From JAULUH01 sp032111745 (lineage in GTDB: Bacteria; Chloroflexota; Anaerolineae; JAAEKA01), in NCBI GenBank assembly GCA_032111745.1, contig JAULUH010000487.1:1-13007 (forward strand): a stretch of DNA of 13,007 bases, read 5' to 3'. Positions 1-5,868 of the stretch are shown here, one piece after another. How positions within the stretch are numbered: the stretch's first letter is position 1; every line of letters begins with the position of its first letter. The notes below the pieces were generated by a model. That model was given only the letters and a program-made list of their open reading frames with translations, did not search any database and had not been told where the DNA came from. The translations under genes were made by a program, and so were the position numbers.

Positions 1-170
1 GCGAAGTAGCGGCGATAGGTCGCCAGCATGCCGTGGATGACATCCTGGCGGGCCTCGCCGATCTGCAGGCCCATCTCGTAGTGGGTGCCCTCGACGTAGA
101 CGATGGGCACGCGGCGGCCGTTGTCGGGCTGCTGTCCCGGCAGCGGGGTAGTGGGCAGGTAGTAGGTCAT
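1..170 (-). CDS. N-terminal fragment of a C45-family (acyl-CoA:6-APA acyltransferase-like) peptidase/hydrolase
   Basis: Only the first 56 codons are inside the window; the gene runs off the left edge. The reading starts at an ATG (bases 168-170) preceded by AGGAG at 178-182 with 7 nt spacing, a convincing ribosome binding site. The visible protein begins MTYYLPTTPLPGQQ and then has VYVEGTHYEMGLQIGEAR followed by MLATYRRYF. A beta strand, then G-[T]-x-x-E-[MI]-G-x-Q-x-G, then a helix with a Y...F ending is the usual N-terminus of C45 / isopenicillin-N acyltransferase-like Ntn hydrolases, which mature by self-cleavage before an internal cysteine. That cysteine would lie beyond the edge, so catalysis cannot be checked. 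No signal peptide is visible. It has its own promoter and is divergent from the amylase gene. The family call rests on one short motif and is moderately sure. Confidence 0.6.
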   Translation of the reverse strand, partial: MTYYLPTTPLPGQQPDNGRRVPIVYVEGTHYEMGLQIGEARQDVIHGMLATYRRYF

Positions 171-225
171 CGATGGGCTCCTGTGGTCACCAGCCTGGCG
201 GCAGGAGGTGTACTGTTGTACAGGT

Positions 226-253
226 ATTTTAGGTTGATAGACCGTGTTGTCAA
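226..253 (-). promoter_or_regulatory. Sigma70-type promoter for the C45-like gene
   Basis: On the minus strand a perfect -35 TTGACA (248-253) is separated by 16 nt from -10 TAAAAT (226-231). Transcription would start near 219, giving a leader of about 50 nt before the ATG at 170. A short dyad, CTGT-N3-ACAG at 213-223, overlaps the predicted start and could be an operator, though it is too short to be sure. Confidence 0.65.
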
Positions 254-294
254 CCGGCGGACAGCCATCTCAGAAGTCCCCCCTGTTCCCTGCA

Positions 295-340
295 GGCGTC
301 CGTGTCCATCCGTGTTCCGGTCCGGCGTCCGTATTCCGGC
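295..340. repeat. Degenerate short tandem repeat (GGCGTCCGT, 29-bp period)
   Basis: GGCGTCCGT occurs at 295-303 and again at 324-332. Each copy is followed by a related TCC/TTCCGG string, and CCGTGTTCC lies between the copies. The stretch has no plausible gene on either strand and looks like decayed non-coding repeat DNA. Confidence 0.4.
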
Positions 341-368
341 CCGCCTGGTCACCAATCCTGCGCCGCGG

Positions 369-566
369 CTTCTGAGAAGCCCAGTGGTTATGACAGGGCT
401 TCTCAAGAATCGCGAACACGGCACGCCTGTCACCCTGAGCGGGTCTTGCGCGCAACCTGCAAAACGCCGAATCACCAGCGAAGGGTCTCGGCATGCGACG
501 GGGGATGCTTCGGCGGACCTCAGCATGACACTCACAAGGACTTTTGAGAAGCCCTGAGGTTATGAC
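369..566. repeat. Compound inverted/direct repeat, MITE-like element (core 395-555)
   Basis: The core 395-555 (161 bp) is bounded by perfect 12-bp inverted ends, AGGGCTTCTCAA at 395-406 and TTGAGAAGCCCT at 544-555. A second, imperfect inverted pair lies inside: TGTCACCCTGAGCG at 428-441 against CCTCAGCATGACA at 518-530. A third pair is CGAAG (479-483) with CTTCG (507-511). The right end together with its flank (541-566) is repeated directly at 369-394 with 23 of 26 bases equal, and both copies end in GGTTATGAC. There is no coding capacity, so it would be a non-autonomous element or an extragenic palindromic repeat. Motifs of the type GTCAT-x-CTGAG...CGAAG recur in intergenic DNA of many environmental bacteria, from memory only. 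Confidence 0.6.
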
Positions 567-574
567 GCAGATCA

Positions 575-603
575 TTGCGCCGGGTACCGGTTGCTGCTAT
601 ACT
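575..603 (+). promoter_or_regulatory. Sigma70-type promoter for the amylase-like gene
   Basis: TTGCGC (575-580), a 17-nt spacer and TATACT (598-603, 5 of 6 matches to TATAAT) lie 62 bp before the ATG at 666. The start of transcription would be near 610. The promoter begins 9 bp beyond the end of the repeat element at 369-566. Confidence 0.6.
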
Positions 604-665
604 GAGACATACAGCCCGGCAAATCGGATTGCCACGGCCTGGCACTGCCAGAAAGGATCTACGTG

Positions 666-2369
666 ATGCGACGACCTAGCCATCTTGCCAAAGCCCTTCT
701 GATCGCCACCCTATTCCTCGCCGGTTGTTTGCCCCAGGCGCAGCCTACGCCGGCCTCGGTGCCAGCTACCTCTACACCGGTTCCTGCGCCGGCTACCCCA
801 GCTCCTACCCTGCTGGAGGAGCCACTGGCCAGCGCCTGGTGGAACGACGCCGTGTTCTACGAGGTGTTCGTGCGCAGCTTCAGCGATAGCGACGGCGACG
901 GCATCGGCGATCTGAACGGGCTGATCGAGAAGCTGGATTACCTCAACGACGGCGACCCCGCCACGACTGACGACCTGGGCGTCACTGGCATCTGGCTGAT
1001 GCCCATCGCCCAGTCGCCCAGCTACCACGGCTATGACGCCGTCGACTACACCACCGTGGAGGAGGACTATGGCACCAACGCGGACTTTCAGCGCCTCATC
1101 GAAGAGGCCCACCGGCGAGGCATCCGGGTCATCGTGGACCTGGTACTGAACCATACGTCCGTCGAGCACCCCTGGTTCGAGGAGGCAGCCGCGAACCCCG
1201 CGTCGGACCGCCGCGACTGGTATATCTGGAGCGCCGAGAACGACGGCAGCCTGGGGAACTACGGCGGGCCGGTGTGGCACCCCCGGGGCAATAGCTACTA
1301 CTTCGGCTTCTTCTGGGAGGGCATGCCCGACCTGAACTATCGCAACCCTGCGGTGACCGAGGAGATGCAGCGGGTCGCCCGCTTCTGGCTGGAGGACATG
1401 GGCGCCGACGGCTTCCGCCTGGACGCAATCCGCCACCTGATCGAGGACGGGCAGGTGTACGACGGCACACCGGCCACCCACCAGTGGCTGGCCGGCTTCG
1501 ACGACTTCCTCGACAGCGTCGATCCCGAGGCGCTGACCGTGGGAGAGGTCTGGGACGCCACGGCCGAGGTCGCGCCCTATGTGCGCAATGACGAGGTGGA
1601 CCTGGCCTTTGAGTTCGACCTGGCCCAGGCCATCATCCGCAGCCTGAACGACGGCAAGCCTGCGGGCACCTCTGCGGACCTGGCGCAGCTGCTCTCCGCG
1701 TATCCGCTGGGCCAGCTGGCGACCTTCCTGACCAACCACGACCAGGATCGGCTCATGAACCAGCTGACCCTGGACGAGGACAAGGTCAAGGTGGCGGCCA
1801 GCCTGCTGCTCACCCTGCCGGGTGTGCCCTTTGTGTATTACGGCGAGGAGATCGGCATGCGCGGGGCCAAGCCCGACGAGTTCATCCGCACCCCCATGCT
1901 GTGGTCGGCCGAGGCCAACGCCGGCTTCACGTCCGGAGAGCCGTGGATCCGGGTGAACCCCGGCTTTCAGAAGGCCAACGTCGCCACCCAATTCTCGGAC
2001 CCGGACTCCCTGCTGAGCCACTACCGCCAGCTCATCCACCTGCGCAACGAGCACGTCGCCCTACGTCGGGGTGACTTCGTGCCGGTGCAGACCAGCTGCG
2101 ACACCACCCTGGCCTACCTGCGCCACGCGGCCGGCGAGGAGTCCGTGCTGGTGCTGGCCAACTTCAGCGGCCAGGAGGCATCCAACTGCCTGCTGAGCCT
2201 GGAAAGGAGCGGGCTGCAGCCCGGCGCCTACACGGCTGCGGACCTGCTGGCCGGTGAGGCCATGGCCCCGCTGCAGGTGGGCGACGGCGGCAGCTTCGCG
2301 GGCTATAGCCCGGCGGCCACCCTACCCGGTCGCAGCGCCGCCATCCTGCTGTTGAAAGTGGCTAGCTGA
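666..2369 (+). CDS. Secreted alpha-amylase family (GH13) lipoprotein
   Basis: A 567-residue glycoside hydrolase that should cleave alpha-1,4-glucans or maltooligosaccharides outside the cell. The first 20 residues are a lipoprotein signal ending in LAGC, with lipidation at Cys21, followed by a Pro/Thr/Ala-rich linker to about residue 50. The catalytic barrel has all GH13 signatures: a calcium-loop motif DSDGDGIGDLNG (75-86 region), region I DLVLNH (158-163), region II GFRLDA with nucleophile Asp253, region III GEVW with acid/base Glu294, and region IV NHD ending at Asp359. A beta-sandwich C-terminal domain should follow from about residue 470. The calcium motif with SPSYHGYDAVDY resembles GH13 subfamily 36 amylases, but exact specificity (amylase or oligo-glucosidase) is not settled. 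I chose ATG 666 (AAAGGA, 8-nt spacing) over an in-frame GTG three bases earlier. It appears monocistronic. Confidence 0.92.
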   Translation: MRRPSHLAKALLIATLFLAGCLPQAQPTPASVPATSTPVPAPATPAPTLLEEPLASAWWNDAVFYEVFVRSFSDSDGDGIGDLNGLIEKLDYLNDGDPATTDDLGVTGIWLMPIAQSPSYHGYDAVDYTTVEEDYGTNADFQRLIEEAHRRGIRVIVDLVLNHTSVEHPWFEEAAANPASDRRDWYIWSAENDGSLGNYGGPVWHPRGNSYYFGFFWEGMPDLNYRNPAVTEEMQRVARFWLEDMGADGFRLDAIRHLIEDGQVYDGTPATHQWLAGFDDFLDSVDPEALTVGEVWDATAEVAPYVRNDEVDLAFEFDLAQAIIRSLNDGKPAGTSADLAQLLSAYPLGQLATFLTNHDQDRLMNQLTLDEDKVKVAASLLLTLPGVPFVYYGEEIGMRGAKPDEFIRTPMLWSAEANAGFTSGEPWIRVNPGFQKANVATQFSDPDSLLSHYRQLIHLRNEHVALRRGDFVPVQTSCDTTLAYLRHAAGEESVLVLANFSGQEASNCLLSLERSGLQPGAYTAADLLAGEAMAPLQVGDGGSFAGYSPAATLPGRSAAILLLKVAS

Positions 2370-2588
2370 CCGCCACAGCCGGGCAGTCATTTGCCTGCCG
2401 GACCTGGGCGTGAGGGTGATCGGCCCGGCCTTGGCCACCGCATGGCCCGGCACCAGGTGGAACGCCGGCTGCCTCAACCGGCGCTGGCGCAGCCAGTGCT
2501 CGCCATCGCTAGTCAGCCGGTCCCGGCCCACCTGGGGATAGAGCAGTTGGTAATCCATCATCTGCTTGCTGTAGCTGATCGTCACGTA
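2370..2588 (-). pseudogene. Cytochrome P450 remnant with large internal deletion
   Basis: The minus-strand frame reads YSKQMMDYQLLYPQVG, then RLTSDGEHWLRQRRL and QPAFH. This is the C-helix region of a bacterial P450, including the W-x-x-x-R heme-propionate motif (W and R in HWLRQR). It continues without a break into LVPGHAVAKAGPITLTPR followed by SGRQMT, which matches the usual last residues of the same kind of P450 (LVPGHPV...P-x-TLRPR-x-G-x-x-MT). The joint lies near 2457-2462, so roughly 300 residues, including the ExxR helix and the heme-cysteine loop, are absent. No start or binding site is present, and the frame runs past its expected end into the amylase gene without a stop at the right place. 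Upstream of 2588 similarity is lost or frame-shifted. It cannot bind heme or work as an enzyme. It fills the otherwise gene-free gap between the amylase and monooxygenase genes. Family membership is recognised by eye only. Confidence 0.75.
2379..2401 (+). terminator. Weak hairpin after the amylase-like gene
   Basis: CCGGgCAG-N8-CTGCCGG forms a 7-bp stem with one bulged G, starting 10 nt after the stop codon. No T-run follows, and the same bases encode the tail of the P450 remnant on the other strand, so the stem may be coincidental. Confidence 0.25.
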
Positions 2589-2607
2589 AGCTGCCGGAGA
2601 ACAACAG

Positions 2608-2623
2608 CCCGGGTACCGCCGGG
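2608..2623 (-). terminator. Possible terminator after the ABM monooxygenase gene
   Basis: On the minus strand CCCGG-N6-CCGGG is followed by CTGTTGTTCT, a loosely T-rich run, 48 nt past the stop of the monooxygenase gene. The 5-bp stem is short, so this is tentative. Confidence 0.3.
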
Positions 2624-2670
2624 ATCGCCTGGTCTCTTGTCCTGCCGCAGGCATAAGCGCCGTCCTCGTT

Positions 2671-2991
2671 CTAGCTTCGGCCCTGGCCCCACCGTGCGTC
2701 GCCGGGGAAAACGTTGGCGTACTTGACGCTGGTGCGCGGCTCGGCGAGCATGGGCGCCACAGCGTCTCGCCAGGCCGCGTAGTGGGCCGTCTCCTTATGC
2801 CGGGCCGGCGCCTGGTCATCCCGGTACACTTCGACCAGCACGAAGCGCGTGGGGTCGTCGAGCTGTTGAATCACGTCGAAGCGGGCGATGCCCGGCTCCT
2901 GAACGCTGTTGGACGCGTTTTCGACGGTGGCCTGGCGGAAGGCCTCCACATAGTCCGGCTTGACGCTGACGAACACATGCACGACCAACAT
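2671..2991 (-). CDS. Antibiotic biosynthesis monooxygenase (ABM) domain protein, putative quinol monooxygenase
   Basis: A 106-residue single-domain protein of the dimeric alpha-beta ABM fold (LsrG/YgiN/HmoB-like). It starts MLVVHVFVSVKPDYVEAF, typical of the first strand and helix. The body carries NSVQEPGIARFDV, DDPTRFVLVEVYRD and ETAHYAAWRD, which are the recurring family blocks, and it ends with AEPRTSVKYANVFP. Members act without metal or cofactor on quinol-like or autoinducer-like substrates, but many have no known substrate, so only the fold is assigned. The start (ATG, 2989-2991) is preceded by GGAGGTGG at close spacing; a longer in-frame reading upstream overlaps the nhaA gene and its promoter and is rejected. 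It is divergent from nhaA, and the P450 relic lies directly downstream on the same strand, hinting at a former oxidative gene group. Confidence 0.88.
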   Translation of the reverse strand: MLVVHVFVSVKPDYVEAFRQATVENASNSVQEPGIARFDVIQQLDDPTRFVLVEVYRDDQAPARHKETAHYAAWRDAVAPMLAEPRTSVKYANVFPGDARWGQGRS

Positions 2992-3025
2992 AAACCACCT
3001 CCATAGGACGGGGACTTCGCTGGGG

Positions 3026-3034
3026 ATTATACCA
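3026..3034 (-). promoter_or_regulatory. Extended -10 promoter for the ABM monooxygenase gene
   Basis: On the minus strand TGG-TATAAT (a perfect -10 at 3026-3031 with a TGn extension at 3032-3034) lies 35 bp before the ATG. The -35 region is poor (TGTCCC-like), as expected for an extended -10 promoter. The leader would be about 28 nt. Confidence 0.6.
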
Positions 3035-3067
3035 TAGCTGACAGGCTGGGACATCCCGGGCCTTGAG

Positions 3068-3096
3068 TTGCCGCGGTTGTCGATTCCTGGTAAACT
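3068..3096 (+). promoter_or_regulatory. Promoter for nhaA
   Basis: TTGCCG (3068-3073), a 17-nt spacer and TAAACT (3091-3096), preceded by TGG as an extended -10. Transcription would start near 3103, placing the palindrome at 3107-3136 at the very 5' end of the messenger. Confidence 0.5.
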
Positions 3097-3106
3097 ATCG
3101 ATCTGG

Positions 3107-3136
3107 CGTAGAGACGCAACATCTTGCGTCTCTACG
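3107..3136. repeat. Perfect 13-bp palindromic hairpin in the nhaA leader
   Basis: CGTAGAGACGCAA (3107-3119), loop CATC, then TTGCGTCTCTACG (3124-3136): every position pairs. It lies between the predicted nhaA start of transcription and the ribosome binding site (GAGGAGA, about 3143-3149). No T-run follows, so it is not a usual terminator. I recall very similar GTAGAGACG...CGTCTCTAC palindromes as dispersed repeats in cyanobacterial and Chloroflexota genomes, unverified here. Confidence 0.8.
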
Positions 3137-3156
3137 GTGGTGAGAGGAGAGCAGGC

Positions 3157-4593
3157 ATGGCAGATCCGGTTCTGCAAGAACGGTTGAAGCTGGATATGGG
3201 GTCTAGTGAGCCGCGCATCAGCAGTGTGGTGCGACCGTTCCAGGACTTCTTCCAGATCGAGGCCTCCAGCGGCATCTTGCTGCTGGCCTTCACCGGCATC
3301 GCCCTGTTCCTGGCCAACTCGCCCTGGGCCGAGTCCTACTTCCATTTCTGGGAAACCGAGCTGGCCATCGTCTTTGGCGACTTCCATCTCTCTATGGAGT
3401 TACTGCATTGGATCAACGATGGTTTGATGGCCATCTTCTTCTTCCTGGTGGGCCTGGAGATCAAGCGCGAGATCCTGGTCGGCGAGCTCTCCTCCTTCCG
3501 CAAGGCGATCCTCCCTATCTTTGCTGCCATCGGCGGCATGCTGTTTCCGGCGATCATCTACCTGCTATTTAACCTGCGGGGCGACGGCCAGCAGGGCTGG
3601 GGCATTCCCATGGCTACGGACATCGCCTTTGCCCTGGGGGTGCTGGCGCTCTTGGGCAGCCGAGTGCCAACATCCCTAAAGGTCTTCCTGACGGCCCTAG
3701 CCATCGTGGACGACCTGGGGGCCGTGGTGGTGATCGCCATCTTCTACACGGAGCAGCTGGCCTGGGGATGGCTGGTGCTGGGCATCGTCGTGTTCTTCGG
3801 CATGCTGCTGCTGAACCGGTTAGGCGTGCGTCATCCGGTGCCCTACGGTGCCCTGGGCATTGTCCTATGGTTTGCCTTTCTCCAGTCCGGCGTGCACGCC
3901 AGTATCGCCGGGGTACTGGCCGCCCTGACCATCCCCGCCGTGGCTCGTATGAACACGGACCAATTCGTCAACTGGAGCCTGCAGGCCCTGGACGAGCTAC
4001 AGGCATGCTGCGACCCGTCCAACCACGACCCCCACGGCGCGGCCACCACCATGGACCAGCGGGCCGTGCTCCAGGCCATGGAGACGGCTATCCAGCACGT
4101 CGAATCGCCCCTCCAGCGCATGGAGCACGCCCTGGAGATGCCGGTGGCCTATACCATCATGCCGCTCTTTGCCCTGGCCAACGCCGGCGTGCCCTTCCTG
4201 GGCCACTTCTTTGAGGACCTGGTCGATCCGGTGGCCCTGGGCATCGTCATGGGGCTGGTATTTGGCAAGCAGATCGGCATCACGCTGTTCACCTGGCTGG
4301 CGGTGCGCCTGGGCCTGGCCGAGCTGCCCGAGGGCGTGTCGTGGCGGCACATCTACGGCGTGGCCTGGCTGGGCGGCATCGGCTTCACCATGGCCCTCTT
4401 CATCGATGGCCTGGCCTTCGAGGGGGACCCCCTCCTGGAGACGGCCAAGATCGGCATCTTGACGGCCTCGATCATCTGCGGCGTCGTAGGCTATCTCATC
4501 TTGCGCACGGCACCGGCGGTAGCCGAGGAGGCCGTTCAGCCCGAGCCGGCTTCGCCCCAGGCCAGGGAAAGCCAGCCAGCCGAGCCAGCCTAG
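3157..4593 (+). CDS. nhaA: Na+/H+ antiporter NhaA
   Basis: A 478-residue inner-membrane electrogenic antiporter that exchanges protons taken in for sodium expelled. About twelve hydrophobic segments span residues 38-450. The functional core is intact: Asp155 in PMATDIAFALG (Asp133 of E. coli NhaA), the ion-binding pair Asp185-Asp186 in AIVDDLGAVVV (Asp163/164), and Lys371 in FGKQIGITL (Lys300). The signature HWINDGLMAIFFFLVGLEIK lies near residues 84-103. A polar loop at about 266-328, rich in acid residues and with Cys284-Cys285, is longer than in E. coli but common in larger homologues. The C-terminus (about 455-478) is a Pro/Glu/Ala-rich tail. I chose the ATG at 3157 because GAGGAGA precedes it by about 7 nt; an in-frame ATG-less extension to 3124 would run into the hairpin. 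It faces manA tail to tail. Confidence 0.96.
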   Translation: MADPVLQERLKLDMGSSEPRISSVVRPFQDFFQIEASSGILLLAFTGIALFLANSPWAESYFHFWETELAIVFGDFHLSMELLHWINDGLMAIFFFLVGLEIKREILVGELSSFRKAILPIFAAIGGMLFPAIIYLLFNLRGDGQQGWGIPMATDIAFALGVLALLGSRVPTSLKVFLTALAIVDDLGAVVVIAIFYTEQLAWGWLVLGIVVFFGMLLLNRLGVRHPVPYGALGIVLWFAFLQSGVHASIAGVLAALTIPAVARMNTDQFVNWSLQALDELQACCDPSNHDPHGAATTMDQRAVLQAMETAIQHVESPLQRMEHALEMPVAYTIMPLFALANAGVPFLGHFFEDLVDPVALGIVMGLVFGKQIGITLFTWLAVRLGLAELPEGVSWRHIYGVAWLGGIGFTMALFIDGLAFEGDPLLETAKIGILTASIICGVVGYLILRTAPAVAEEAVQPEPASPQARESQPAEPA

Positions 4594-4641
4594 CAATCGG
4601 CAGTCTCCCCTCCCCCTTTTCATCTTGCGGACTATAGCAGG

Positions 4642-4662
4642 AGACGACCTGCTAGGTCGTCT
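4642..4662. terminator. Bidirectional hairpin between nhaA and manA
   Basis: AGACGACC (4642-4649), loop TGCTA, GGTCGTCT (4655-4662): an 8-bp perfect stem extendable by a G-T and a G-C pair. It sits in the 83-bp gap between the two convergent stop codons, where a shared terminator is expected. The T-tracts on both sides are weak. Confidence 0.55.
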
Positions 4663-4676
4663 TCCGTTACATCCGG

Positions 4677-5675
4677 TCAAGGGGCGTCGACGTAGGTGCG
4701 CAGCAGCACCGAAGGAGCCCGCGCCGTGACCGTGTACTCGCCCAACGCGGCCGGCAACAGGCAGAAGCGCACTGCGTCTAGCTCCAACTCGTTCACAACC
4801 ACGGTGCCTTCCAGGACGCCCCAAATCTCCAGGGTCGCGCCTTGGCACGCGCCGCCAAACTGGACGCCGGCATCCAGCTCGATGCGCTCCGTTACAAAAT
4901 AACGGTTGCGACAGAGCAGGAAGCGCCGAAGGCCCTGATCCTCCTCTACCAGGATGGGTGGCCGCAGCTGGGGCTCCACCTGTTGAAAATCAATCACGTC
5001 TAGCGCCTGGTCCACAAGCAGGGCGCGTGGCTTGCCGTCCGCGCCCACGCGCCCCCAATCATACACCCGGTAGGTGGTGTTGGAGTTCTGCTGGATCTCG
5101 GCGATGATCAGGCCGCCCATGATAGCGTGCAGGGTGCCGGCGGGCACGCACACGTGATCTCCGGCCTGCACGTGCACCCGATGTAGGAAGGCCTCCAGCC
5201 TGGCCTCTGCGATACCCCGGCGGAATGCCTCGGGCGTGGTGCCGGCCTTGACCCCTAAGACCAACTCGGCGTCCGGCGCAGCGTGCAGCACCACCCACAT
5301 CTCCGTCTTGCCCAGCTCGTTGCCTTCGTGGGCCAACGCATAGGCATCGTCGGGATGCACCTGCACCGAAAGCGGTGTGCTGGCATCTAGCAGCTTGACC
5401 AGCAGGGGAAACTTGCCCCGGGCCTCCGCCCAGGCGTTGTTCTGGCCGATCAGGTCCAGCCCCAGCTCGGCGTGGACGCGCGTCAGGGGCCAGCCGGCAT
5501 AGGGGCCACTGTCCACCACGGACGTGCCGTCGTCGTGGCCGGCGATCTCCCAGCTCTCGGCCACCACGCCAACTGGCGGCAGTTGCCGCCCCAGCCGTGC
5601 CAGATTGCGCCCACCCCACAGGTAGTCCTTGAGAACGGGCTCGCAGGTCATCGGATATAGAAATCTCTTTGACAT
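4677..5675 (-). CDS. manA: Mannose-6-phosphate isomerase, class I
   Basis: A 332-residue cytoplasmic zinc enzyme interconverting mannose 6-phosphate and fructose 6-phosphate, linking mannose use and GDP-mannose supply to glycolysis. The length matches the short bacterial (Bacillus-type) class. The N-terminus has PVLKDYLWGGRNL, the usual opening of the family. The cupin metal site is visible: Gln105 and His107 in VQVHPDD, Glu125 in GKTEMW, and His183 in PAGTLHAI. Arg203 in NTTYRVYDWGR is the expected catalytic arginine. I took the ATG at 5675 (GGGAG 9 nt upstream); an ATG eight codons later is a possible alternative. An open frame extends further upstream to 5870, but the promoter lies inside it. 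No sugar-pathway partner adjoins it. Confidence 0.95.
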   Translation of the reverse strand: MSKRFLYPMTCEPVLKDYLWGGRNLARLGRQLPPVGVVAESWEIAGHDDGTSVVDSGPYAGWPLTRVHAELGLDLIGQNNAWAEARGKFPLLVKLLDASTPLSVQVHPDDAYALAHEGNELGKTEMWVVLHAAPDAELVLGVKAGTTPEAFRRGIAEARLEAFLHRVHVQAGDHVCVPAGTLHAIMGGLIIAEIQQNSNTTYRVYDWGRVGADGKPRALLVDQALDVIDFQQVEPQLRPPILVEEDQGLRRFLLCRNRYFVTERIELDAGVQFGGACQGATLEIWGVLEGTVVVNELELDAVRFCLLPAALGEYTVTARAPSVLLRTYVDAP

Positions 5676-5736
5676 AGGCTTTTTCTCCCTGGCGCACCGT
5701 GGCGCCCCCTGTGCTGGGAACGCCCGGCCTGGCGCC

Positions 5737-5765
5737 AGTATAACCCAACCCCGCTCCATCGCCAA
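5737..5765 (-). promoter_or_regulatory. Sigma70-type promoter for manA
   Basis: On the minus strand TTGGCG (5760-5765), a 17-nt spacer and TATACT (5737-5742), about 60 bp upstream of the chosen ATG. Its position supports starting the protein at 5675 and not at the far end of the open frame. Confidence 0.6.
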
Positions 5766-5816
5766 CAGACACGCCGCGTCTTCGGATGTCAGATCACGCA
5801 CCATGACCTGAAACTG

Positions 5817-5825
5817 TGTTAAGAT
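5817..5825 (+). promoter_or_regulatory. Possible extended -10 promoter for the NDH-2 gene
   Basis: TGT-TAAGAT (5817-5825) lies 43 bp before the ATG at 5869. No good -35 hexamer precedes it, so the call is weak. The region between 5766 and 5868 holds nothing else I can name. Confidence 0.35.
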
Positions 5826-5868
5826 TGGGAAAACAGGTTCCAGTAGACAAAGCAAAGGACACCAGACC

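Noticed and set aside
33..557. Plus-strand open frame across the left intergenic region
   Set aside because: It overlaps the C45-like gene on the other strand, crosses the repeat element and has no ribosome binding site or motif.
369..566. CRISPR-like array
   Set aside because: There are only two direct copies, about 146 bp apart, with inverted copies between; spacing and number do not fit a CRISPR array and no cas gene is present.
711..2054. A 447-codon open frame antisense to the amylase-like gene
   Set aside because: It lies wholly opposite a gene with complete GH13 motifs, has the V/G/H/Q/A-rich composition typical of GC-rich antisense shadows, and shows no known motif.
2992..3387. Extension of the ABM monooxygenase upstream to 3387
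   Set aside because: It would overlap nhaA, its promoter and the hairpin; ABM proteins are about 100 residues and the ATG at 2991 has a strong ribosome binding site.
3422..3950. Possible complex I or symporter gene instead of nhaA
   Set aside because: The ATDIAFALG and IVDDLGA motifs with Lys371 are specific to NhaA.
3997..4848. A 283-codon minus-strand open frame over the end of nhaA and of manA
   Set aside because: Both underlying genes are certain on family motifs and this frame has shadow-like composition; it also crosses the terminator hairpin.
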